From the NCBI RefSeq assembly GCF_018336935.1, contig NZ_CP068771.1, positions 496,001-560,000 on the forward strand: 64,000 nucleotides of DNA. Reading direction: 5' to 3'. How positions within the stretch are numbered: the first letter of the stretch is position 1; each line of letters starts with the position of its first letter. Below, in pieces: positions 1 to 9,178 of the stretch. Origin of the DNA: Serratia plymuthica (GTDB lineage Bacteria > Pseudomonadota > Gammaproteobacteria > Enterobacterales > Enterobacteriaceae). A program made the position numbers and the translations under genes. The notes under the pieces were generated by a model. The model was not told where the DNA came from, did no database searches, and worked only from the letters and a program-made list of their open reading frames with translations.

Positions 1-16
1 CATGGCGGGCGCAATG

Positions 17-2383
17 TCAGAATAGCCCCATCTGCCCGGTGACCAGCGTGGTAAAATCGTCATGCAGAAAAGGGAGTATAGCGTCTGCCACCGGTTGCAA
101 CTGGCGGTCCAGATAATGCTGGTAATCTATCGCCGACTGCTGGGTCTCCAGGGGTTCCGGCCCGGCCACGGTCATGACGTAGCTGATCCAGCCGCCGCTC
201 TGGTATTGCAGCGGTCGCCCCTGTTGACGATTATAGTCGTCGGCGATACGTGCTGCGCGGACGTGCGGCGGCACGTTGCGCTGATACTCGTCCAGTTTCC
301 TGCGCAGGCGCTTGCGGTAGACCAGCCGATCGTCAAAGTCGCCGTTGAGCGTTTTGCTGACGTATTCGCGCACAAAATCCTGATACGGTTGCTGTTTGAA
401 TATGCGCTGGTACAGCAATTGCTGGAACTGCTGCGCCAGCGGCGTCCAGTCGGTACGCACCGTTTCCAGGCCTTTGTAGACCATTTCTTCGCTGCCGTCG
501 GGTTTGACGATCAGCCCGGCATAACGTTTTTTACTGCCCTGTTCGGCGCCACGGATGGTGGGCATCAGGAAGCGCGAGTAATGGGTTTCAAACTCCAGCT
601 CCAGCGCGTTCTCCAGCCCGAATTGTTGCTGAAGATGCTGCTGCCACCATTGGTTTACCTGCTGCACCAGCGCCCTGCCAATTTGCGTCGCCTGCTGTTC
701 GCCGTGCGGTTGCCTGAGCCAGACGAAGGTGGAATCGGTGTCGCCGTAGATCACCTGATAGCCCTGTGCCTCGATCAGTTCACGCGTCTGGCGCATGATC
801 TCATGGCCGCGCAGGGTGATCGACGAAGCCAACCGGGGATCGAAAAAGCGACAACCGCTCGATCCCAACACGCCGTATAGCGCGTTCATGATGATTTTCA
901 GCGCCTGGGATAACGGCTTGTTCTGTTGGCGCTTTGCCGCCTCGCGCCCTTGCCAGATTTGTTCGACGATCGCCGGCAGGCAGTGTTTGCCGCGAGAGAA
1001 ACGCGCGTGACGAAAACCGGGTACGGAATCGGCATCGTCCGGGTGCTGCATACCTTCCACCAGCCCGACCGGATCGATCAGGAAGGTACGGATGATCGAC
1101 GGGTACAGGCTTTTGTAATCCAGCACCAGCACCGAATCGTACAGGCCGGGTTGGGAATCCATGACAAAGCCGCCGGGGCTGTGCTCCTCCGGCTGTTCGC
1201 CGAGATTGGGCGCCACAAAACCCAGCCGGTGCATGCGCGGCATATACAGGTTACTGAATGCGGCTACCGAACCGCCGCTGCGGTCCGCCGCCAGCCCGGT
1301 GACGGTCGCGCGCTCCAGCAAGAAGGTCAGCAGCTCGGCTTTGGCGAAAATCCGCGTCACCAACTCGCAGTCCTTCAGGTTGTAGCGCGCCAACGCCGGT
1401 TTGTCTTCGGCGAAACGCCGATCGATTTCCGCCATCCGCTGGTAGGGGTTATCGATGGATTTGCCTTCTCCCAGCAGCGCCTGCGCGACGTACTCCAGGC
1501 TGAAAGAAGGGAAGTTCCAGGTGGCGGACTTCAGCGCTTCTATACCGTCGATAATCAGCCGCCCGGCGGCAGAGGCGAAAAAGTGATTCTGCTTGAAGCC
1601 GTGTTCGCGCCATTCCAGCAGGTTGCCGCCACGGCCCAGCCGCAGAGGGATTTGATAGCGCTCGGCGTGTTTTTGCAACACGCGTAAATCGAACTGCACC
1701 AGGTTCCAGCCGATGATGGCGTCCGGATCGTGCCGTTCCAGCCACTGATTCAGCCGTTCCAGCATCTGTGGGCGGCTGGTGCAGTATTCCAGCTCGAAAT
1801 CCAGCGGTTCATTGCCGCCGTTGGCCGGCCCCAGCATGTACACCTGGCGTTGGCCGCAACCTTCCAGCGCGATTGAATACAGCTCGCCGTGGGCGGTGGT
1901 TTCAATGTCCAGCGAGACCATTTTCAGCGTCGGGCGGTAGTCCGGCGCCGGTTTCATCTGGCCGTCGAGCAGTGGGCCGCTGCCATTGGGCCGGCCGCTG
2001 AACCACACCGGCGCGGTGATAAAACGCTCCATCAGGTAGCGTTCCGGCGGGCGGATATCGGCTTCGTAGACGTTCACGCCGCCGTCTTTCAGCAGCTTTT
2101 CCAGTTTGATTAATTGACGATGTTGGCGGCAATACAGCCCCAGTACCGGGCGGTGATGGAAGTCGGTCAACGGCAGGGTTTTCAGCTCCAGTTGCCGCTC
2201 TTCGCGCAGCAACAGCTCAGCGCGCCGGCGTTGTTCGGCGGGGATAAAGGCTACGGAGGTCTGCGGCGGCAGACGAAGTTGCTGCGGCCCGTGGTCGGTC
2301 GCCAGCCAGAACTCCACCTCGGTACCTGCGGGCGTATCGCGCCAGTGGCGGGTGAGCAGGAAACCCTGTTGCGGTGACATCAT
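17..2383 (-). CDS. polB: DNA polymerase II
   Basis: Family B DNA polymerase used in SOS-associated repair, replication restart and translesion synthesis in E. coli. The 788-residue product has the expected family length (E. coli 783) and aligns throughout. The 3'-5' exonuclease motif SLDIETT is at residues 157-163. The polymerase motif A region DYKSLYPSI is at 422-430 and motif C YGDTDS at 546-551, so both active sites look intact. The protein ends in the short motif GQMGLF, which resembles beta-clamp binding tails of this family. The start is ATG-ATG with GAAGGG just upstream, and that sequence appears to come from a repeat end. A candidate LexA-controlled promoter lies about 180 bp upstream. 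The gene is divergent from dedA. Its stop is 17 bp from the window edge, so the downstream neighbour (rapA in E. coli) is not visible. Confidence 0.97.
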   Translation of the reverse strand: MMSPQQGFLLTRHWRDTPAGTEVEFWLATDHGPQQLRLPPQTSVAFIPAEQRRRAELLLREERQLELKTLPLTDFHHRPVLGLYCRQHRQLIKLEKLLKDGGVNVYEADIRPPERYLMERFITAPVWFSGRPNGSGPLLDGQMKPAPDYRPTLKMVSLDIETTAHGELYSIALEGCGQRQVYMLGPANGGNEPLDFELEYCTSRPQMLERLNQWLERHDPDAIIGWNLVQFDLRVLQKHAERYQIPLRLGRGGNLLEWREHGFKQNHFFASAAGRLIIDGIEALKSATWNFPSFSLEYVAQALLGEGKSIDNPYQRMAEIDRRFAEDKPALARYNLKDCELVTRIFAKAELLTFLLERATVTGLAADRSGGSVAAFSNLYMPRMHRLGFVAPNLGEQPEEHSPGGFVMDSQPGLYDSVLVLDYKSLYPSIIRTFLIDPVGLVEGMQHPDDADSVPGFRHARFSRGKHCLPAIVEQIWQGREAAKRQQNKPLSQALKIIMNALYGVLGSSGCRFFDPRLASSITLRGHEIMRQTRELIEAQGYQVIYGDTDSTFVWLRQPHGEQQATQIGRALVQQVNQWWQQHLQQQFGLENALELEFETHYSRFLMPTIRGAEQGSKKRYAGLIVKPDGSEEMVYKGLETVRTDWTPLAQQFQQLLYQRIFKQQPYQDFVREYVSKTLNGDFDDRLVYRKRLRRKLDEYQRNVPPHVRAARIADDYNRQQGRPLQYQSGGWISYVMTVAGPEPLETQQSAIDYQHYLDRQLQPVADAILPFLHDDFTTLVTGQMGLF

Positions 2384-2430
2384 ATAGCCCTTCGTCTTTC
2401 AAGCTGTAGCGTTGTTGGCTGCGTGCGAAA
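2383..2430 (-). repeat. Partial ERIC element abutting the polB start
   Basis: The plus strand reads TATAGCCC, then CTTTCAAGCTGTAGCGTTG, then TTGGCTGCGT. This matches the left arm of the other minus-orientation ERIC copies, for example the one at 52904. The rest of the element is missing. It lies directly against the polB initiation codon, so the GAAGGG that serves as the polB ribosome-binding site is within the repeat arm. A full copy in the opposite orientation follows 6 bp further out. Confidence 0.6.
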
Positions 2431-2436
2431 AATAGA

Positions 2437-2564
2437 TATACCCTAAATCATTCGAGTTGCAGGAAGGCGGCAACGCAGCAAATCCCCGGGAGCGTACACC
2501 CAGTACGTGACTGGGGTGAGCGAGGAAAGCCAACGTACCTGCAGCTTGAAGTATGACGGGTATA
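2437..2564 (+). repeat. ERIC repeat, full copy, between polB and its candidate promoter
   Basis: A 128-bp imperfect palindrome starts TATACCC and ends GGGTATA. The internal GTGACTGGGGTGAGCG and AATCCCCGGGAG segments are diagnostic of the ERIC/IRU family. The arms GAGTTGCAGG and CCTGCAGCTTGAAG pair. It occupies most of the 315-bp polB-dedA gap. The candidate polB transcription start would fall at about 2557, so the element would be transcribed into the polB leader. Confidence 0.9.
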
Positions 2565-2592
2565 GTATGGGTTTTTATACAGTAATTGTCCA
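2564..2592 (-). promoter_or_regulatory. Candidate polB promoter with overlapping LexA-like box
   Basis: On the minus strand a -35-like TGGACA (2587-2592) and a -10-like CATACT (2564-2569) are 17 bp apart. Between and over them is CTGTATAAAAACCCAT (2567-2582). Its left half matches the LexA consensus TACTGTATA and it resembles the SOS box of E. coli polB. The right half ends in CAT rather than CAG, so the site is imperfect. The -10 runs straight into the end of the ERIC repeat. Confidence 0.5.
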
Positions 2593-2698
2593 TTGCCGGG
2601 CAGCTTTGCCAAAAACGCATACAATTCATCGGTTGACTCACCTCCGGCTGCACCGGACAATCCCACGCCCACGCGCTTTTGATAACGAGTAGAGGTAT

Positions 2699-3466
2699 AT
2701 GGAAGCCTATCTGCAGCATTTGATCACCCAGTCATTGGCTTTCACTCTGATGGTCGTCATGTTTGTCGCGTTTCTGGAATCGCTGGCGCTGGTGGGGTTG
2801 TTACTGCCCGGCACGGTAATGATGGCCAGCATCGGTGCGCTGATCGGCAGCGGCCAGGTGGATTTCTATTATGCCTGGGCGGCGGGGATCCTCGGTTGCC
2901 TGCTGGGGGATTGGATCTCGTACTTTATCGGCCGCGCCTTCAAGGGGCCGCTGCACCGCTGGTCATTTCTAAAAAAGAACAAGGCGATGCTGGACAAGAC
3001 CGAGCACGCGCTGCATCAACACAGTATGGCGACCATTCTGATTGGTCGTTTTGTCGGCCCGACGCGCCCGCTGGTGCCGATGGTGGCCGGTATGCTTGAC
3101 CTGCCGCCCTACAAATTCGCCCTGCCTAACATTATCGGCTGCATCACCTGGCCACCGGTCTATTTCTTCCCGGGTATTCTGGCCGGCGTGGCGATAGACA
3201 TTCCCGCCAGCGCCAACAGCGCGTTATTCAAATGGTTGCTGTTTGCGGTGGTGGTGTTGATTTGGCTGGCCGCCTGGTTGAGCTGGCGTTGGTGGCGTGA
3301 GGGCAAGCGCAGCGCCGATCGGCTGAGCAACTGGCTGTCGCCGGTACGGCTGCGGATGGCCTGCGTGCTGAGTTGGATACTGGCGTTAGGCACCTTTTAT
3401 TACCTGCACCAGCAGCCGCTGATGCCGGTGTATCGTCACCTGTTGTGGAAAGTCCTGGCCGGTTGA
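2699..3466 (+). CDS. dedA: DedA-family inner membrane protein (YabI-like)
   Basis: A 255-residue polytopic membrane protein of the DedA/VTT superfamily, at the position E. coli yabI (254 aa) holds between polB and thiQ. DedA proteins are linked to membrane homeostasis, polyprenyl-phosphate or phospholipid recycling and proton-motive-force maintenance; the substrate of this member is not known. The N-terminal half has the family signature regions FLESLALVGLLLPGT and FIGRFVGPTRPLVPMVAGM, the latter with the conserved R-x3-R/P-x4 pattern. Hydrophobic segments lie near residues 10-60, 130-160 and 175-200, and near the C-terminus. The start is ATG after AGAGGT. It is transcribed away from polB and converges on ilvN. 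Confidence 0.9.
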   Translation: MEAYLQHLITQSLAFTLMVVMFVAFLESLALVGLLLPGTVMMASIGALIGSGQVDFYYAWAAGILGCLLGDWISYFIGRAFKGPLHRWSFLKKNKAMLDKTEHALHQHSMATILIGRFVGPTRPLVPMVAGMLDLPPYKFALPNIIGCITWPPVYFFPGILAGVAIDIPASANSALFKWLLFAVVVLIWLAAWLSWRWWREGKRSADRLSNWLSPVRLRMACVLSWILALGTFYYLHQQPLMPVYRHLLWKVLAG

Positions 3467-3479
3467 TATCGCCGTCGTT

Positions 3480-3514
3480 TTTCACGCGGCAGCGAACAAT
3501 ACTGCTGCGTGAAA
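3480..3514. terminator. Bidirectional hairpin between dedA and ilvN
   Basis: TTTCACGC (3480-3487) pairs with GCGTGAAA (3507-3514), with inner AGC/GCT extending the stem. It lies in the 73-bp gap between the convergent dedA and ilvN stops, and T-runs flank it weakly. It is probably a shared terminator. Confidence 0.5.
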
Positions 3515-3539
3515 TCGACCTGGTACTTGTCCACATTAA

Positions 3540-3833
3540 TTACTGGAAGAACGCTTCCAACTGTTCAAACACCCGCACGTCTTCGCTGTGGCGTTTTACC
3601 TGCAGCACGTCCTCGAGTTTTTCCACCTGGCTTATCATCTGCACCAGCCGCTGATCGTCGGCGACCAATAGCCAGATCCGGCTCTGCTTGCCGTCTTTCA
3701 GCGGCAGACACAGAATACCCTCTACGTTGAAGGCGCGGCGCGCAAACAGACCGCACACGTGCGACATCACGCCGGGATGGTTGCGGACCGCCAGCTCAAG
3801 GATCACCTGTGGATTATTGTGTTGTTCTGACAT
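3540..3833 (-). CDS. ilvN: Acetolactate synthase I small (regulatory) subunit
   Basis: Regulatory subunit of acetohydroxyacid synthase I. It binds valine through an ACT domain, activates the IlvB catalytic subunit and confers feedback inhibition. At 97 residues it matches the short IlvN type (E. coli 96) and is much shorter than the two-domain IlvH also found in this window. The ACT fold covers about residues 8-80, with the recognisable [20 protein letters not shown] segment. It lies 3 bp downstream of ilvB and is presumably translationally coupled. In E. coli ilvBN sits near uhp, so the location next to thiQ is a lineage difference. Confidence 0.95.
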   Translation of the reverse strand: MSEQHNNPQVILELAVRNHPGVMSHVCGLFARRAFNVEGILCLPLKDGKQSRIWLLVADDQRLVQMISQVEKLEDVLQVKRHSEDVRVFEQLEAFFQ

Positions 3834-3836
3834 GGC

Positions 3837-5531
3837 TTATTCTCCAATCATGTCGATGTTGGCGGCGCCCGGCGGCACCATCGGGAAGACTTTTTCATTG
3901 ATATCGATCAGCGCGTGGATCAGGCACGGGCCAGGGCGTTGGATAGCCTCGGCCAGCGCGGCTTGCGGATCTTCTGCGGCGTTCAGATCGCAGGTGTCCA
4001 GCCCGAAACCGGCGGCAATCTTGATAAAATCGGTGCGTTTCGGGTAGGCGGCGGCAAAGATGCGCTGCTGATAGAACAGGGTTTGCTGCTGATGCACCAG
4101 CCCCAGCGCCTGATTGTTCATCAGGATAATCTTCACGTCCAAATCGTGCTCGACGGCGGTGGCCATTTCCTGAATGTTCATCATCAGGCTGCCGTCGCCG
4201 GAGAAGCACAGCACCTTGCGCTGCGGTTCCGCCAGCGCCGCGCCGATAGCCGCCGGCAGGCCGAAGCCCATGGTGCCCAGGCCGCCGGAGGTCAGCCACT
4301 GGCGCGGCCGGCTGAGCGGATAGGCTTGCGCCACCCACATCTGATGCTGGCCCACGTCGGTGGTGATGATGGCGCTTTCATCCACGCAGCGCGCGGCGGC
4401 CAGCACCAGCCCGTAGTGGCTCAGCGGATCTTCGGCGTTGGGCATGCTGAACGGGAACTCGCGTTTCAGGCCGTTGACGGTGTCCAGCCACTCGCTGCGC
4501 GGCTGCGCTTCAATCTGCGGCAACAACTGTTGCAGCACCTGGCCGACGTCGGCATGAATGGCAATATTCGCCTGCTTCACCTTGCCCAGTTCGGCGCGAT
4601 CGATATCCACGTGGATGATGCTGGCGTTAGGGCAGAACTGTTCGGTTTTGCCAATCGCCCGATCGTCGAAGCGGGCGCCCAATACGATCAGCAGATCGGC
4701 TTCCTGCAGAATAAAGTTGGTGCTGCGGGCCGCATGCATCCCCAGCATGCCCAGCGACAGCGGATGCTGCACCGGCATGGCGCCCAGCGCCATCAGCGTC
4801 ATGGTGGTCGGCAGGTTGGCGCGTTCGGCCAGCTCAATCGCTTGTTGGTAAGCGTTGGCGCAGATAATGCCGCCGCCCAGATACAGCACCGGGCGCTTGG
4901 CCTGGTTGATCATCGCCGCGGCTTGCGCCACTGCGGCGGCTTCGAAGGCCGGCGCTGCGTCAGGCACCGCGACGGGCGGCAGTTCATCCAGACCGATCAC
5001 CGCCGTTTGTACGTCTTTCGGCACGTCAATCCATACCGGGCCGGGGCGGCCGGATTCGGCGATGCGGAATGCGTCGCAGATCACCTGCGGCAGTTCGCGG
5101 ATGTCGCGCACCAGGTGGTTGTGCTTGGTGATGGGAATCGAGATGCCGTAGGTATCCACTTCCTGGAAGGCGTCGGTGCCAATCATTGAAGAGGGCACCT
5201 GGCCGGTGATGCACACCAGCGGGATGGAGTCGAGTTTGGCGTCGGCGATGGCGGTGACCAGGTTGGTCGCCCCCGGCCCGCTGGAGGCGATGCAGACCGC
5301 CGCCTTGCCGTTGGCGCGCGCCATGCCCTGTGCCATAAAGCCCGCGCCCTGTTCGTGGCGCGCCAGCACGTGGTGAATACGGGTGCTTTGGCTCAGCGCG
5401 TCATACAGCGGCAGTGCCGCGCCGCCGGGAATGCCGGCTACGGTGGTGATGCCCTGGCGCTCCAGCAAATGAACGATCAGTTCTGCGCCGGTGAAGCGTT
5501 GGCCTTGATGTGGCGTGCCCGAAATTGCCAT
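3837..5531 (-). CDS. ilvB: Acetolactate synthase I large (catalytic) subunit
   Basis: Thiamine-diphosphate and FAD dependent acetohydroxyacid synthase. It condenses two pyruvates, or pyruvate with 2-ketobutyrate, in the first common step of valine, leucine and isoleucine synthesis. The 564 residues match E. coli IlvB (562) closely. The N-terminal ThDP domain contains LARHEQGAGF with the catalytic glutamate E60. A central FAD-binding domain and a C-terminal ThDP domain with the GDGSLMMN diphosphate/metal motif follow. The regions VHQQQ and VPPGAAN near the C-terminus are typical of isozyme I rather than III. It is first in an operon with ilvN and is preceded by the ivbL leader and attenuator, so valine and leucine supply should set expression. 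Confidence 0.97.
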   Translation of the reverse strand: MAISGTPHQGQRFTGAELIVHLLERQGITTVAGIPGGAALPLYDALSQSTRIHHVLARHEQGAGFMAQGMARANGKAAVCIASSGPGATNLVTAIADAKLDSIPLVCITGQVPSSMIGTDAFQEVDTYGISIPITKHNHLVRDIRELPQVICDAFRIAESGRPGPVWIDVPKDVQTAVIGLDELPPVAVPDAAPAFEAAAVAQAAAMINQAKRPVLYLGGGIICANAYQQAIELAERANLPTTMTLMALGAMPVQHPLSLGMLGMHAARSTNFILQEADLLIVLGARFDDRAIGKTEQFCPNASIIHVDIDRAELGKVKQANIAIHADVGQVLQQLLPQIEAQPRSEWLDTVNGLKREFPFSMPNAEDPLSHYGLVLAAARCVDESAIITTDVGQHQMWVAQAYPLSRPRQWLTSGGLGTMGFGLPAAIGAALAEPQRKVLCFSGDGSLMMNIQEMATAVEHDLDVKIILMNNQALGLVHQQQTLFYQQRIFAAAYPKRTDFIKIAAGFGLDTCDLNAAEDPQAALAEAIQRPGPCLIHALIDINEKVFPMVPPGAANIDMIGE

Positions 5532-5586
5532 GTTCCTATCCTTTCTCAGGGCCGGTTCGCTTTTCTGGGCAGGGGGCTAAAACAAG

Positions 5587-5617
5587 AAACCCCGCCCGGT
5601 TTGCGCCGGCGGGGTTT
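5587..5617 (-). terminator. ilvBN attenuator terminator
   Basis: On the minus strand AAACCCCGCC pairs with GGCGGGGTTT around a GC-rich loop, followed by CTTGTTTTAG. It lies 26 bp after the ivbL stop and 55 bp before ilvB, where a Rho-independent attenuator is expected. When ribosomes stall on the valine codons of ivbL, upstream sequences should pair instead and allow read-through. Confidence 0.8.
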
Positions 5618-5642
5618 GGGAATCGATGCGTTGATTCGGACC

Positions 5643-5744
5643 CTACGGCGCATTGCCGACGACCACCACCACACGCACGACGACCATCACCGCGGCTGGT
5701 AGCGCGGTAACTAGTAGGGTCGAAGTCAGCGAGGATGCGATCAC
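5643..5744 (-). CDS. ivbL: ilvBN operon leader peptide
   Basis: A 33-codon leader whose C-terminal part reads VMVVVRVVVVVGNAP. This contains the same VVVRVVVVVGNAP ending as E. coli IvbL. Nine valine codons in the last 15 residues, plus several leucines upstream (LTSTLLVTALP), provide the sensing run for transcription attenuation of ilvBN. The start is GTG at 5744, with AAGG seven bases upstream. An in-frame ATG five codons earlier overlaps that Shine-Dalgarno, so the GTG is preferred. E. coli uses ATG for its 32-residue leader. Confidence 0.9.
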   Translation of the reverse strand: MIASSLTSTLLVTALPAAVMVVVRVVVVVGNAP

Positions 5745-5781
5745 AGGGAACCTTATCATCAGTAATAAAAGTCAGGTTTTT

Positions 5782-5810
5782 ATAAAACCACAGGCGAAAA
5801 ATTCGCACAA
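5782..5810 (-). promoter_or_regulatory. Candidate ivbL-ilvBN promoter
   Basis: The minus strand shows TTGTGC (5805-5810) and TTTTAT (5782-5787) separated by 17 bp, 38 bp upstream of the ivbL start. It lies in the short gap after thiQ. The -35 match is partial. Confidence 0.4.
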
Positions 5811-5847
5811 CAGGTTTATTTACTCAGCATAAAAAACGCGCCGCAGA

Positions 5848-6552
5848 TCACGGTTTGCGCAAAATGCCCAGCACCCGCGCTTCCGGTGCGCTGCCGTCCA
5901 GCAGCGCTTGCGTGGGGCCGTCGTAATAAATCCGCCCGTCGACCACCAACAGGGTGCGCGGCGCGATGCGTGCGGCGTCATCCAGGTTGTGCGACACCAT
6001 CAGCAGCGTCAGGTTGCGTTGGTCGCAAACCTCTTGCAACAGTTGCAGCATCTCGTTGCGCAGTGCGGGGTCGAGTGCCGAGAAAGGCTCGTCGAGCAGC
6101 AGGATGGGCCGCTGGCGGATCAGGCAGCGGGCCAGGGCCGCACGCTGGCGCTGGCCGCCGGAAAGCTGCGACGGCAGGCGCTGCAGATGCTCCTCCAACC
6201 CCACCTGACGGGCAATCTGCGCCAACTGTTGTTGCTGGCCCGCGTTCAGCCGCAGCCCGGGGTCAAGGCCCAATCCGATGTTCTGCTCTACCTTCAGGTG
6301 GGCGAACAGGTTGTTTTCCTGAAACAGCATCGAGACCGGCCTTTTGGCCGGCGGCGTACCGGTGTGGTCGCTGCCGTTCAGCAGCAGCTTGCCACTGGCG
6401 GCCGGCAGGAAACCGGCGATCAGGCTGAGCAGGGTGCTTTTACCCGCGCCGCTGGGGCCGAGCACCGCGACACGTTCACCCGGTTGAATACGCAGGTCAA
6501 AGCGCATCGGCAAGTGTTCATACAGGTAGGTCAGTTTTTCAAGCTCTATCAT
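5848..6552 (-). CDS. thiQ: Thiamine ABC transporter ATP-binding protein
   Basis: ATPase subunit of the ThiBPQ importer for thiamine, thiamine phosphate and TPP, acting on the cytoplasmic face of the inner membrane. It has 234 residues (E. coli 232). Walker [10 protein letters not shown] is at 32-40, the ABC signature LSGGQRQR at 130-137 and Walker B LLLDEP at 151-156, followed by the switch histidine in MVSHNLDDA. The gene overlaps the 3' end of thiP by 14 bp, so the two are probably translationally coupled. It is last in the thiBPQ operon, controlled by the TPP riboswitch upstream of thiB. Confidence 0.96.
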   Translation of the reverse strand: MIELEKLTYLYEHLPMRFDLRIQPGERVAVLGPSGAGKSTLLSLIAGFLPAASGKLLLNGSDHTGTPPAKRPVSMLFQENNLFAHLKVEQNIGLGLDPGLRLNAGQQQQLAQIARQVGLEEHLQRLPSQLSGGQRQRAALARCLIRQRPILLLDEPFSALDPALRNEMLQLLQEVCDQRNLTLLMVSHNLDDAARIAPRTLLVVDGRIYYDGPTQALLDGSAPEARVLGILRKP

Positions 6553-8146
6553 GGCGGCCCGGTAAGCGTTCGATCAGGGTAAACAGCAGGAAGCACAGCA
6601 GCAGAAGCAACAGTGCGGTGACCGCGCCGTCATTGCTGCGATAGGCGCCGATCTGCTGATAGAGGTAAAAAGGCAGGGTGCGGAACTGTTCGTTGCCAAA
6701 CAGGGCAACCACGCCGAAATCGCCGATCGACAGTACGCAGGCGAAAGCCAGCGCCTGCGCCAGCGGGCGGCGCAGCGCTTTCAGTTCGATAAGCCGCAGC
6801 CGCTGCCAACCGTGCATATCCAGCGACAGGCACAGCGGATTGTAACGCTCGGCCAGGTCTCGCATCGGGTTTTCCAGCACCTTCAGGGCGTAGGGTACCG
6901 CCATCAGCGCATTGGTGAGGATCACCAACGCATAGGGCGATTGCGGCAACCCGACAGTATCGCTCAACAGAAGGAAGAAACCGGTGGCCAGCACTATCCC
7001 CGGCATCGCCAGAATCACCATGCCGCTCAGTTCAAGCGTTTGGCCCCAGCGCAGCCGCTGTTGCAGCTTCAGTTCGCGGCTGCTCCACAGCAGCATCATG
7101 GTCAACGCCACGCACAACGCGCCGGCACCGAGGGCGATACGCAGTGACGTGAACAGCGCTTGCCACAGCACCTGCTGTTGCAGGACGCTGACCATCGTCT
7201 GATTGGCGCCATCGGCAATCACCGCCAGCAGCGGGGGCAACAGCAACAGCAGGGCGGCGGCGATCAGCAGAAAATCGCCGGCGCGACGCCACAGGCTGTC
7301 TTCGGGATTGCGCCAGATATGGGCCTGGGTGTTGCCGACCGGCAGCGCCTGGCTTAGCCGCTGGCTGAGCACGACCAGGCCCAGGCAGCACGCCAGCTGG
7401 ATCAGCGCCAGCAGGGCGGCGCGGCTGAGATCGTAGTCATAGCTGAGTGCCTGGTAGATCGCCAGTTCTATGGTGGTGGCCTGTGGTCCGCCGCCCAGTG
7501 ACAGCACGGTGGCGAAGCTGGCGAAACACAGCATGAAGATCAGCGCGCCGCTCGGCAGGATTTGGCGGCGCAGCGCCGGCCACTCGACGAAGCGGAACTG
7601 TTGCCAGCCGTTCATGCCAAGCTGGGCCGCCAGTTGGCGCTGTTCGACCGGAATGTTTTCCAACGCCTGCAACAGCAGGCGGGCGGCCAGCGGCAGATTG
7701 AAGAACATATGCGCCAGCAGGATGCCCTGCAGACCATAGGGGGAAAAACTGTAGTTGATGCCGAGCCAGCCGCACAGCAATGCCAGCCAGCCCTGTCGGC
7801 CATACACGCTGAGCAGGCCGAACACCGCCACCAATACCGGCAGAACCAGCGTCATGGCGCACAACCGCAGCAGCAACTGCCGGCCGGGAAAGCGGCGGCG
7901 ATACAGCGCGCGGGCCAGCGCTATGGCGGGCAGCACCGAGATCAGCGCGGACAACAACGCCTGCCAGAAGGTAAAGCGAACGACGTGCCACAGGTAGCTG
8001 TCCTGCCACAGGCCACGCCAATCGCTTTCCGGTGCGTGCCGCCACAGCGAGCCCATCGCCAGCGCGGCGACGGCCAGGATCAGGCCAGCGGCCAGCAGCC
8101 CCGGCCAGAGCCAGTGCGGGATCAGCGGCTGACGGCGGTTTGCCAT
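6539..8146 (-). CDS. thiP: Thiamine ABC transporter permease
   Basis: Inner-membrane permease of ThiBPQ. The 535 residues (E. coli 536) form a duplicated permease with about 12 hydrophobic segments, two binding-protein-dependent transport domains in one chain. The two cytoplasmic EAA-type loops that contact ThiQ are visible as [13 protein letters not shown] and [13 protein letters not shown]. The gene overlaps the end of thiB by 25 bp and the start of thiQ by 14 bp, a compact translationally coupled arrangement. Confidence 0.96.
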   Translation of the reverse strand: MANRRQPLIPHWLWPGLLAAGLILAVAALAMGSLWRHAPESDWRGLWQDSYLWHVVRFTFWQALLSALISVLPAIALARALYRRRFPGRQLLLRLCAMTLVLPVLVAVFGLLSVYGRQGWLALLCGWLGINYSFSPYGLQGILLAHMFFNLPLAARLLLQALENIPVEQRQLAAQLGMNGWQQFRFVEWPALRRQILPSGALIFMLCFASFATVLSLGGGPQATTIELAIYQALSYDYDLSRAALLALIQLACCLGLVVLSQRLSQALPVGNTQAHIWRNPEDSLWRRAGDFLLIAAALLLLLPPLLAVIADGANQTMVSVLQQQVLWQALFTSLRIALGAGALCVALTMMLLWSSRELKLQQRLRWGQTLELSGMVILAMPGIVLATGFFLLLSDTVGLPQSPYALVILTNALMAVPYALKVLENPMRDLAERYNPLCLSLDMHGWQRLRLIELKALRRPLAQALAFACVLSIGDFGVVALFGNEQFRTLPFYLYQQIGAYRSNDGAVTALLLLLLCFLLFTLIERLPGRHDRA

Positions 8147-9111
8147 GCCCGGATCCAGCTACCGCGTTGTTTGGCGACCTCTTCGGCGCTGTATTGCAGC
8201 GCGGTCTGGGGGATGGTCATTTGATCAAAGCCCGCCGGCAGTTGAGTCTTGATCACCGGGTACATCCAGTTACCGGTTGGAATGGTGTTCTGGAACGCCG
8301 GGGTCACCATAAATTGCATGAAGCGTTCCGCCAGCTCAGGCTGCTTGCTGGCCTTGAGCTTGCCCGCCACTTCCACCTGCAAATAATGGCCTTCGCTGAA
8401 ATTGGCCGCGGCGTAGCTGTCTTTTTTCTCTTCGATCAAATGATACGCCGGGGAGGTGGTGTAGCTGAGCACCAGGTCGCCTTCGCCTTTCAGGAACAGG
8501 CCGTAGGCTTCACTCCACCCCTTGGTGACGGTGACGGTTTTCTTCGCCAGTTTCTGCCAGGCTTCCGGCGCTTTATCGCCAAACACTTTCTGCATCCACA
8601 GCAGCAGGCCCAGGCCTGGCGTGCTGGTGCGCGGATCTTCGTAGATCACCTTCCAGTTTTGGTCTCCGTCGACCAGTTCCTGCAGGCTCTTTGGTGGGTT
8701 CTTCAGCTTTTCTTTGTTGTAAACGAAGGCAAAGTAGCCGTAGTCATAAGGTACGAAGATTTTATCCTGCCAGCCGCCCGGCACGCTCAGTTTGGCGCCG
8801 TCAACGCGGCTTGGCGCGAATAAACCCGTTTGTTGCGCGGCCTGCAGCAGGTTGTTGTCCAGCCCCAGCACCACGTCGGCGGTGCTGTTTTTCCCTTCCA
8901 TGCGCAAGCGGTTAAGCAGCGAAACGCCGTCTTCCAGCGCGACGAATTTCAGCTCGCAGTTGCAGTCGGCTTCGAACGCTTTTTTCACCGCCGGGCCAGG
9001 GCCCCAGTCGGCAGCGAAGGAATCATAGGTGTAGACCGTCAGCGTTGGCTTGGCAAACGCCGGTACGGCGGCGCACAGCAACAGTAATAAGGGCAGGCTT
9101 TTTTTGACCAC
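8122..9111 (-). CDS. thiB: Thiamine-binding periplasmic protein
   Basis: Periplasmic substrate-binding protein that captures thiamine and its phosphates and delivers them to ThiPQ. The chosen start is GTG at 9111, preceded by AGGAG with a six-base spacing. It gives 329 residues (E. coli TbpA 327). The signal peptide is MVKKSLPLLLLLCAAVPAFA, with cleavage expected after residue 20 before KPTLTVYTYDSFAADWG. A longer in-frame reading to 9183 would put a charged segment before the signal peptide and run into the riboswitch, so it was rejected. The mature protein keeps the family segments ALEDGVSLLNRLRMEG and RTSTPGLGLLLWMQKV. Confidence 0.96.
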   Translation of the reverse strand: MVKKSLPLLLLLCAAVPAFAKPTLTVYTYDSFAADWGPGPAVKKAFEADCNCELKFVALEDGVSLLNRLRMEGKNSTADVVLGLDNNLLQAAQQTGLFAPSRVDGAKLSVPGGWQDKIFVPYDYGYFAFVYNKEKLKNPPKSLQELVDGDQNWKVIYEDPRTSTPGLGLLLWMQKVFGDKAPEAWQKLAKKTVTVTKGWSEAYGLFLKGEGDLVLSYTTSPAYHLIEEKKDSYAAANFSEGHYLQVEVAGKLKASKQPELAERFMQFMVTPAFQNTIPTGNWMYPVIKTQLPAGFDQMTIPQTALQYSAEEVAKQRGSWIRAWQTAVSR

Positions 9112-9178
9112 TTTGCACTCCTGAAAGATAAGGGGGCAAAGGTATCTGAGGGCGAGGTGATTACACCGGGTCGCTATG

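Noticed and set aside
1..16. Possible start of the gene downstream of polB (rapA in E. coli)
   Set aside because: Only 16 bases are visible, too few to support any call.
2399..2719. 106-codon minus-strand frame between polB and dedA
   Set aside because: It spans ERIC sequence and the promoter region and resembles no known protein. The promoter/SOS interpretation explains the sequence better.
5536..5808. 90-codon minus-strand frame across the ilvB leader
   Set aside because: It runs through the attenuator in a different frame from the convincing ivbL leader and has no family resemblance.
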